Source: Chelonoidis abingdonii
Lineage: Eukaryota; Chordata; Testudines; Testudinidae
Direction of reading: 5' to 3'
Length of the DNA: 64,000 nt
Assembly (NCBI RefSeq): GCF_003597395.2
Contig: NC_133777.1
Span: 58,043,560 to 58,107,559 of the forward strand
Shown: one piece after another, positions 56,161-64,000 of the stretch
Numbering within the stretch: the stretch's first letter is position 1
How the letters are laid out: each line of letters begins with the position of its first letter
Notes under the pieces: model-generated
What the model was told of the DNA's origin: nothing
Seen by the model: only the letters and a program-made list of their open reading frames with translations
Databases searched by the model: none
Translations under genes and position numbers: made by a program

Positions 56161-56582
56161 GCATTCAACCTGAACCGAAGAAGAAGCCAGAATTTACAAA
56201 TGTACATTGCCAAAGAGCCACAGTAATACGTCAGCAGCCCATCAGCTCCCCCCACCCCCAACTCCAAGTGCCTCCTGCCCATTGACAGCCCCGCCGACCA
56301 GTGCCTCCCCCTCCCTCCCCACTGTTTCATGGCGTGCAGGAGGCTGAGGAGTGTGCAGGAGGCTGAGGAGGAGGAGCGAGGGCACGGCAGGCTCAGGGGA
56401 AGAGGTGTGGAATGGAGGCCAGGCCTGTGACAGAGCCAGGGGTTGGGCAGTGAGCACCCCTGGGCACATTGGAAAGTTGGCGCCTGTCGCTCCAGCCCTA
56501 GAGTCGGTGCCTATACAAGGAGCCACATATTAATGTCTGAAGAGCCACATGTGGATCTGGAGCCACAAGTTGGCCACCCCTC
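56161..56582 (-). mobile_element. hAT-like non-autonomous element
   Basis: On the minus strand it begins gaggggtggccaacttgtgg (right end ccacaagttggccacccctc at 56582), then has atgtggctcttcagacatta and a GC-rich core with repeated gcaggaggctgaggag (56336-56375), and ends near cttcggttcaggttgaatgc at 56161. The GGGGTGGCCAAC terminus and the agccacagtaatacgtcagc interior are features of a common turtle hAT repeat. No transposase. Confidence 0.65.
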
Positions 56583-56705
56583 ATGTAAGGCCCTAAGTGA
56601 CTGCCCAGGGTCATCCAGAAAGCCTATGGCAGAACAGGCACTTGAACCCAGGTATCCCAATGCTTAGGCTAATTGCCAAACCACTGGACCATCTCCTCGT
56701 TATTG
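56583..56705 (-). repeat. tRNA-derived SINE head, minus strand
   Basis: taagtgactgcccagggtca, gcacttgaacccaggtatcc and accactggaccatctcctcg read in reverse as a tRNA-like head with a box B ggttcaagt. It directly adjoins the hAT-like element, which may have inserted in the SINE. Confidence 0.65.
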
Positions 56706-58860
56706 CTATTATTACCATTCCTCTAATCTTATTCTGCAGTTCATAAGTAGAATGGTCCCAAATTAAACAATATCTCCAGGCTCTCAGAGCTAATATTTTT
56801 ACATGTCAATGACTAATATATATTTCTTATGCCCAACATGAAAACTTTTTTTTTTTTTGCCACTGAACTAGCTATGAACTTCCTAAAGTTTCGTCATTGA
56901 GGGGAATGATTTTTAGAAGTCTAGCAAATATACTGAATCCTAAACTGGAAATGCTGCTCCGTGAACAAAATAATTAATTTTTGCTGTTTAAAACTAATGC
57001 TGAAGTGCTGCTGGTGCATATGATGGCACAGAATGCAATTATAGAAGAATTGCTTCTGTAAAAGTATTTCGGGTAAAGTTGTATGTTAAATGTTTCCTTA
57101 CACAAAGGAAACCCATGAATGATGAATCTAAAATTCTTGGATTTATGATAACATGATATAGGAGGATTTATCTGTATAAAACGTGTCACCTAGTTTTAGG
57201 TATAGAAATGGTTAATCAAATTTGCTCCTTTTTTTAAGGAAAATTACTTCTACTAAATGTAGAAATGGTCACAAAAGGGGGATTGATTTCAGATGTGGAG
57301 TACATTTAGCCTAGCAATTCTTGCCTAGATTGGAGAGTTAGCATTTGTATGCAGAATCGATGGTGCAGATGTGTTATAAATGGTTCTCAGAAGATTTTGT
57401 CCAAAATGGTGACAATAGACTGAAATTATCTCTTGTCTGGAGATTGTTGCCATTCGGAGAGAGACTCTTATGAGCATGGCTGTTTCCCTCAGTGCTCTGG
57501 TTAATATTTAACCGCATCTTGACTGGAACCAGGAACTTAAAGAGTCTTCTAGTTTGCGAGCTGACCAAAACCAAAAGCTTAGATTCTGCTCCAGGCGTTC
57601 AAATAAAATCTAAACCCACTTTCTTCATCCGCAAACGGATTCCAGATCTATAGTTCTGGGTTTGGCCCATCTCTAACTCAGTATTTACATATTAACCTTA
57701 CAAGGTAGAAATAGTTTGACAGAGTGTACAAGCATTAATTATGTACAAATAAAGAGCTGGCTTTTTCCCAGGGAGAACGTAAATTAACTTTGACAGTCAA
57801 ATTTACTCTTTCCCAAGGGAAAAAAAATCAGTGTTCTGATTAAACTGCAGAGACCGCAAATTGCTATAAATCCAGTGAAATACAGTGTGTCAGGCTTCAT
57901 GTAATAATAGATTCTATACAGTAATTGTATGCAATCATCAGAATGTGATCTTTAACTGTAGCTTGGTATTAAATAAAGAAAAATAGAAAAATGCTGGATT
58001 TGAATTCCCAGGAGAATCACTCAAAATATCAGCATTTACTGGCTCTTCATCCCTGATGTGGTGGAGAATATCCATCAGAAAGGCTTAGTCCTAGCCATCT
58101 ACTTGTTTGAATGTTTTCAGATATGATACGAACAATCTGTGAAATTTGACTGACTACAGCATCTTACAAATAGGAAAAGTAGTCTACAAAACCTTAGTTA
58201 AGTCACTTAATCTCTCTGTACTTTGTTTTTTCACTCTCTAAAATGGATTCATAATGATAAGCTGTTTGCAGGAAGTTGTAAAGTTTACGACCCTAATATT
58301 TGTGGGGTATTCTGATACTAGAATCAGAAGAAGTGTAGAAACTACTGCAAATAAGAAAACAAACTAAAGTGATTTTAACTGGGAAAATAGGATTGTGTGT
58401 GTGTGAAAATTTCCTTAAGACAATTCTAGAAGTTTATGCAGCTCTAAGCATAACACATAAGCCAACATTTTCCCCTGGAGCTATAATTTACATCAGATAA
58501 GGATATCTCTTCCTGCCCAATGTTTTCAAGAGGAGCTGGACTTACGTATCTGAGGGCAGAATTTGGCCCACAGTCATTTTTCCTTCAGGGCCTACTTATG
58601 GCATTTGTCTGCTGGCACAAACAGAGGGCAATGCAAAGTTGCCCACTCCCTGGAGGGCTTAGGGAGGGATTTTGCTTCGGGTACTGTGCCTGCTCTCATT
58701 GGTGCCATTGAAGGCATGTGAAAAGAGTAGGGATGCTGCCATGGCACCTCCTCCTCTCCCACTTTGGGATACTACAAAGGAGCAGTCTTTTTACTCTCCT
58801 GAGTAAGCACAGGGGCTGTGCTTGTGATACGCCCTTGGAGGGGCCATGCATGTGGGCTTC
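56706..58860. other. unannotated AT-rich DNA
   Basis: About 2.1 kb without recognisable gene or repeat. A T-run lies at 56846-56858. Confidence 0.4.
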
Positions 58861-58862
58861 CT

Positions 58863-59280
58863 GCAGGATTCAGGCATTGATAGATTTTTAAGGCCAGAAG
58901 GGACCCTTATGACTATCTAGACTGACCTCCTGCATAACATCGGCAATAGAATTTCACCAAGTGATTCCTGCATTAAGCCTATTAATTTCTGGTTGAGCTA
59001 AAGCATATCTTTTAGAAAGACATTCCACCATTTCCTTTGGTAGGCTGTTTGAATGATTGATAAATTTCACTCTTCAAAATTTGCCTCTTAATTCCATCTT
59101 GAATTTGTCTAACTTCAGGTTCCAATTATTGGATCTTGTCAAGATCCCTCTAGCAGATTCTGGCCTTAACTTCTGGCTGAAACATAAAAACTATCCAAAG
59201 ATTTTACCAGCTCACGTCCAGTTGTTTGATCAGGGATCTGAATTGTTTTCAATTTTTCATATGGAAGGGACTCATTCAGG
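58863..59280 (-). repeat. CR1-like LINE 3' end, minus strand
   Basis: gatttttaaggccagaaggg, ctgacctcctgcataacatc, ttgaatttgtctaacttcag and gttccaattattggatcttg form, in reverse, the 3' part of a CR1-type LINE of a different subfamily from the copies at 21-24 and 49-51 kb. The harbinger element at 59294 follows within 15 bp. Confidence 0.6.
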
Positions 59281-59290
59281 AAATGGTGTG

Positions 59291-59293
59291 TTA
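59291..59293 (+). repeat. TTA target duplication, left
   Basis: TTA immediately before the GGCCAGGTCTACACTGC terminus. It is matched at 62633-62635, the TWA duplication characteristic of PIF/Harbinger elements. Confidence 0.8.
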
Positions 59294-59499
59294 GGCCAGG
59301 TCTACACTGCGACTTTAAATCGGTTTAATGGCTGATATACCGATTTAACGCTGTATCCGTTCACACGACGTCGTCCTTAATATCGAGTTAACCGGCCTCC
59401 TTAAATCGATTTCGAACTCGCCCAACGAGAGGTACGCTAAAATCGATTAGTGATAACTCGAATTAGGGTTCGTGTGACGAAAACACGTTATTGCCCCGT

Positions 59500-60560
59500 G
59501 CGCATCCCAGATGCTGCAGTCGACGTCTGGACAGCAATCTGAACTCGGATGCAGCGTCAAGAAACAGGAAAGCCCCGCAACTTTTGAATTGCATGCCTGC
59601 TTGTCCACTGAGCGCTGATCAGCACGGCTGCATTTGCGTCTCAAATCCAAAAAGAGCTCAGCATGATCCGTACGGAATACTAGTCTATCGCTGTATGGGG
59701 AGGACAAATCTTTGTATCAGCCCGTTACAGAACACGACGCCACAAGCATTTGAATAAAAAACTGCAGGATACACAGCGCTGCGTGACAAGCGTAACGGAG
59801 CCAGAACTCAGAATGACGCTCATGGAGGGAGAGGGTACTCGAGACTCCACTGATCCCACCAGTCCACTGCAGTCTATGGAAAATTATTTGAATTGGCAGA
59901 TCCCAATTCTGTGGGCAACACAGGTCTGGCGTTGTTCAGGTAACAGCTCGCTCAGTTTCTTCCCCCCCTCCACACGTTAAAAAAAGTAAGAACATCATTC
60001 CTTGACTCTTCTATGTCACCCTAGTGTACTGAATCTGCTGGAACGGACGCTACAGCACTGAATGAGCAGATCCGCTTCTCCTCTCTGTGTAGCACATTGC
60101 TCAGATCCTGCTACCATCCAGGAGAACAGCCTAACGCTCAAACATCGCGCAACATTGCTACACTAGCCGAGATAGACAGAAACGGCTAATAACAAGCTCT
60201 TAATTCAATTGAACTTGGGGCTCAAATTTTTTGCAATCACATTTGGATTGACTCGCATGCATGAGTCAATTCTCGTCCCTTATTGGTATCTAAAAATAGA
60301 GTCCATTCTGCCTGGCTGTCATACCCGAGCTGCCTCCAAGTGCCTCCCCCCGACATATTTTCTCTCACTAAACAGAGTCTTGTTTCTTATTTGTATTCCT
60401 TAATACTCAGACACAAACGGGTGAGGGAAAGACACGGAGCAATGAGGAGAGGAAACAACGGTGCGCTTCTTGCAGGGCAACCCCTGTGAATACTTGACAC
60501 GAGCACCTGTGTCTCTGATACACTGGATCTTCTGTTACACTTGCCTATTATTCTAGGCAG
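59500..60560 (+). repeat. internal tandem unit 1 of the Harbinger element
   Basis: Shared landmarks with unit 2 at constant offset: ctcggatgc (59544 vs 60596), taaaaaaagt (59978 vs 61041), gcaatgaggagaggaaacaa with acggtgcgcttcttgcaggg (60439 on vs about 61450 on). The offset is 1,052-1,063 bp. Confidence 0.75.
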
Positions 60561-61620
60561 ACAGTTGCACCACTGACCGGCCTTTCCGCAATCCACTCGG
60601 ATGCGGCGAGTAATCCGGTAACAGGAAATCCCCGAGAGCTTTACAGTTGAATTCCTGCTTTCACGTGTCCAAGCTCTGTCCCACGAGTGGCGATGCATTC
60701 AAATGCAAAAGTACTCCTGCATTGAACCTTACGGGAGATAGCAATGTTATCGCGGACTGGAGACAAAAATCTCTTTTATCAAGAGCTCGATTAAAGACAG
60801 AAATGCCAAAGCCTTTGAAAAATAAACTACAGATTACCAGCGGTGTTACAACAGTAAGGGAAGCCAGACACTCAAATTGGTGATCATGAGGAGGGAGGGG
60901 TAATGAGGACTACAGCTACATTCTTCACAGCCGTCTCTAAAATATTTGCATTTTTTGGCTGAGCGCCCAATGTCTGCCAGCGTAAAGTACACGTGTCTTG
61001 CGTGTTCACGAAGCTCGTCAGTTTTCCCACCCTCGCACGGTAAAAAAAGTGAAAAAATAATTCCTTGAGTAAGTACTGTAATCGTCACCCTCGTTACTAA
61101 TGGCGCAGACCATCGCTGCGTGAAGAGCTATCCGCTCCTCTCCCTCCCCAGGGGTAGACGGACTGCCCAGATTGCTCCTGCTGAGAGTGTGGCCGGGGCT
61201 TGGGTGAAAATGATATGACTCCCTTTTCGACAGGATGTACAGAACGCTGTAACTGTCTTATCTTATCACCTGGGCTAGCTTCATCAAGACCCTTCCTCTC
61301 TTGCGTTAAAAGAAAAATTCTGAACGCATTGACTGTCATAGCCCATAGTGCTCCCTTCCCCCTCATTTATCTCAGTAAGTATCTCTGGATTCTTATTCAT
61401 GCCATTCGCATTAACATCATGCCAACAATGGTGCGGGGCACTGCTTGGTAGCCCAGAGGTGGAAGCAACGGTTGCTTACTTGCAGCGCTCTTCTTGATAC
61501 TGACGCGGAGCAGCTGCGCTGTCTACACTTTTAATACACTGTATCTATTCTTGTTACTGATCTATTTTTATTAACCTTAAAGGGAGATCTGACCCAGTCC
61601 CAAGTTGAGTGAATCCATTT
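60560..61620 (+). repeat. internal tandem unit 2 of the Harbinger element
   Basis: Second copy of the unit above, about 60-70% alike by eye. It has the phrases gctatccgctcctctccctc and acacttttaatacactgtat. Many short indels show that the duplication is old. Confidence 0.75.
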
Positions 61621-62373
61621 TCTTTTCAAAATTTACACAGGGTTATTATCGTTCTGTCCCATTTACTGGTAGTGTAACAAAAAGAGGGGAATGTAACAGT
61701 TTCTGCTGTTTTCCATAGTACTGTCCGCGACCACTAGGAAAGGAGGATTCAGTAGCAAAAATCACACCGTCAGTTTAACTTCGATTGTTTGATACTGCCA
61801 CTGTGCAAAGCGCTAATGCTCCTCAGGCTGCAATTCGCCTCTTCAGTGAGCATTCATAAAAGAGGTGACTTGTAGTACTCAGATTGCTTATTTAACTTTA
61901 TTTCTCGGCTGGTAGAGGAAGGAAACTGAATAGCTTTCTAACCATAAAAACCCCTGTTGTAAGCTACAGACATTGGGCCCGCTAAGCAAGAATGCAAATA
62001 GTTTAACGAGACTGCTGAGGACTGTGATAGCGGAGTCCTCACCCACCTTCTGTCCCCTGCATATCCCCCCGGCCCCTGATGCAATATGTTTAATGTCACG
62101 GGGGGTTCTGTAAACCTAGCAGTCATTCCTTGCTCGGGAAAAACAGCAGACAGTCCTTTCGCACATTTTCTCCGGGATTGCCCTTGCAAACAGGGTGCAC
62201 GCAGCACTAAGACTCGGCTTTTTGTTTTCCGTACATTTGTGTACTAGATCCGTGAGAGACAGAGCGAACACTCCGAGCGCTACACGGCAGCATTCAATTG
62301 CTTGCAATGGATAGCAGAGATGGTTACCAGTCTTCTGTACGTCTAACTCCAGAAAAACTGGCACTGACATGAC

Positions 62374-62473
62374 NNNNNNNNNNNNNNNNNNNNNNNNNNN
62401 NNNNNNNNNNNNNNNNNNNNNNNNNNNNNNNNNNNNNNNNNNNNNNNNNNNNNNNNNNNNNNNNNNNNNNNNN
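62374..62473. other. assembly gap (100 N)
   Basis: Exactly 100 N inside the Harbinger element, just left of its right subterminal region. Confidence 0.99.
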
Positions 62474-62632
62474 ACAGTGCACCGCTCCTGAAATCGATGG
62501 TAGCCTTGGACCATGGACACAAGCAATCGATTTTGTGATCGCATTGTGGACGCGCAAAACCGATTTTATAACATCGGTTTCGTAATATCGGTTTAAACTA
62601 CTTCGAAATAATCATGCAGTGTAGACGTACCC

Positions 62633-62635
62633 TTA
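62633..62635 (+). repeat. TTA target duplication, right
   Basis: TTA directly after the terminal GTACCC, the partner of 59291-59293. Confidence 0.8.
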
Positions 62636-63535
62636 GCAATTCAGATGTAGTGTCAATCATTGACTTAATTGTAGGCTCTGATCTACCCTGACACTTAATT
62701 CACAAAATGTCTGAGATGAATAATATAAAAAGCTTTCTTCTCAAAGTTACTCCATATCCCACTGTTCCCTTGTGCCAGGGAGTAAAAAGCCAGGTTGTAT
62801 AATGTAATGTGAAATAGCACCATATGGTTAATGTAGCTTAATGTTGCATGATGCAATTAAATCATGTGCAATTAAAAATGACAACTAGAAAATGGAAAGC
62901 CTGTTTTATGTGACAGTACTTCATCCCAACAATAAAATGTTAATCTAACATCTCATATAAAATACATTTTATTCTAATGTATTTACCCAGGAAAGTTTTG
63001 CTTTCAGGTAGCATCTGGTTTTCAGTGAGAGAGTGCTTTTTTTTTAACTGAGTTTTCTGGATGGGTCAATTAAAGCACAAAGAGAGCAGATGACTCTGTG
63101 TCCTTGAATAAGTTAGTTGCCCAGATGAGTATAGAACCAACGAATGGGAGAACTTTCTGTACATCATCCAGAGTTCAGAAGTGACAAAGTCTCTTACCCT
63201 TACCAAATCAAAGGTTTGTTTTGGTTCAGATAGAAATGTCCTCTGCAGTTCTCTGTGGTCCCCAGCATGTTCCTTTCCTGTGATCTCCAGTCTCCAGAAG
63301 ACTAAGAGCTCTCTCTCCTGTATAACCATACACACGTCTTCCTGTTGACAATTAGCTTGTTCCTAGCTCTTGCAGTGTCCATACTGGAACCCCTGTAGTC
63401 TTATATTCCAATTGTATGCAGCCCAGAATGCCTGTCACCACAGAAACCCAAATAATTATGAATTCAGTGTTGTCCAAGGCCCGGAAAAGAGCATGCTAGA
63501 TAGGTTGAAACAAGAAGTTGCTCAGTGTTGGAGCT
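62636..63535. other. unannotated AT-rich DNA
   Basis: No recognisable gene or repeat. Confidence 0.4.
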
Positions 63536-63664
63536 AGGATGACCAGATGTCCTGATTTTATAGACACCCCCAATTTTGGGGTCTTTTTCTTATATAGGCT
63601 TCTATTTCCCCACCACCACCACCCCCTGTTCTGATTTTTCACACTTGCTGTCTGGTCACCCTAG
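63536..63664. mobile_element. 129-bp TIR element (AGGATGACCAGAT...CTGGTCACCCTA)
   Basis: Ends aggatgaccagatgtcctga and tgtctggtcaccctag are inverted repeats (ggNtgaccaga/tctggtcaNcc). Inside are ccccaattttggggtctttt, ttatataggcttctatttcc and a CCA tract. I recognise it as a small, common reptile MITE. Confidence 0.65.
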
Positions 63665-64000
63665 TTGGTGCACTTGTGGATGGAGCAGAAAATCAGTTGA
63701 AAAGGGAAAACTGAAATTATCTGAGGGGTTAGAGAAGGGAGGGAGCTGGCTGAGGGAACTGATATATGCTTTGATTTACTGGGCAGCAGTTAGTTGTGTT
63801 ACAAATAATGGGTCTCATTCAGTGTTCTTTATGTATACAAACTCTATTGACTTCCTTGGGAGTCTTGTCTGTATAAAAATTCCTTAATAAATTGAGTGTG
63901 TGTGTGTGTTATGCACTTCTGAATACTGTAAGATTAAAAACCAAATCCTTTCATAGGTTTGGTTAACTATTACCGCTGATTTGTATATGGGTTTTAGTGA
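63665..64000. other. unannotated AT-rich DNA with (TG)n
   Basis: Contains a GT microsatellite at 63895-63910 (gagtgtgtgtgtgtgt). No gene recognised. Confidence 0.6.

Larger units (their letters stand above)
59294..62632. mobile_element. PIF/Harbinger-type element, 3.3 kb, with internal duplication
   Basis: Left terminus ggccaggtctacactgcgac and right terminus gcagtgtagacgtaccc (inverted repeats over about 14 of 17 bp), bordered by TTA. Subterminal regions are rich in aaatcg, atcgattt and taatatcg. The centre holds two diverged tandem units of about 1.06 kb (59500-60560 and 60560-61620) and a single-copy segment (61620-62373). No transposase is recognised. Each unit carries a trace of a Myb/SANT-like gene: agctcagcatgatccgtacg with tcgctgtatggggagg in the first, cgggagatagcaatgttatc with gaaatgccaaagcctttgaa in the second. 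The DNA-binding partner gene is thus decayed and the element was mobilised in trans. Confidence 0.8.

Noticed and set aside
56242..56526. Frames with Ala/Pro- and Glu/Gly-rich repeats
   Set aside because: Inside the non-autonomous hAT-like element; the repeats are DNA-level.
1..64000. CRISPR array, operon or bacterial features
   Set aside because: No regularly spaced direct repeats, no gene-dense coding. The repeat content is clearly vertebrate.
1..64000. Functional tRNA genes
   Set aside because: tRNA-like stretches at 9148, 14825, 53230 and 56640 are degenerate SINE heads without an intact cloverleaf.

Overview
The window looks like intergenic or deep intronic DNA from a reptile nuclear genome, most probably a turtle. 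It is AT-rich and has no recognisable host exon, rRNA or functional tRNA. It is packed with decayed interspersed repeats: CR1 LINEs, tRNA-derived SINEs, several hAT families, PIF/Harbinger elements and their MITEs, a DIRS-type retrotransposon, a retroviral remnant and solo LTRs. Several of these families match sequences I remember as common in turtle genomes. The turtle call rests on that recollection, because no search could be run.

Layout. 0-20 kb: a likely solo LTR (359-1066), hAT-like and short inverted-repeat elements, a palindromic MITE nested in another repeat (3.1-3.7 kb), tRNA-type SINEs, then the C-terminal end of a hAT transposase (18.1-18.7 kb) followed by CR1 fragments. 20-30 kb: a CR1 reverse transcriptase with an internal deletion (21.4-22.2 kb), a hAT element with an 8-bp target duplication that was later hit by CR1 (23.2-24.5 kb), and a ZBED-type hAT 3' end (25.3-26.2 kb). 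29.7-33.6 kb: an endogenous retrovirus with 5' LTR, primer-binding site, the end of RT, RNase H, integrase and env, but no gag, no RT catalytic core and no 3' LTR. 35.4-37.0 kb: the N-terminal two thirds of a ZMYM1/TTF-type hAT transposase. 41.2-44.7 kb: a DIRS-type element with a LAP2alpha-like gag and a decayed RT. 49.6-51.7 kb: a CR1 copy split by a 1,066-bp solo LTR with a 5-bp target duplication. 59.3-62.6 kb: a 3.3-kb PIF/Harbinger element with TTA target duplications and an internal 1.06-kb tandem duplication.

Nothing here forms an operon or pathway. The informative content is the order of insertions (which element sits inside which) and the way each coding remnant is broken. Most of the remaining 35-40 kb is AT-rich sequence in which I see no gene. 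Both runs of 100 N lie inside repeats. I did not find a convincing new biological system. The best leads are the internally duplicated Harbinger element, the retroviral remnant whose TM region stays open next to a pol full of stops, and the LTR with internal repeats.
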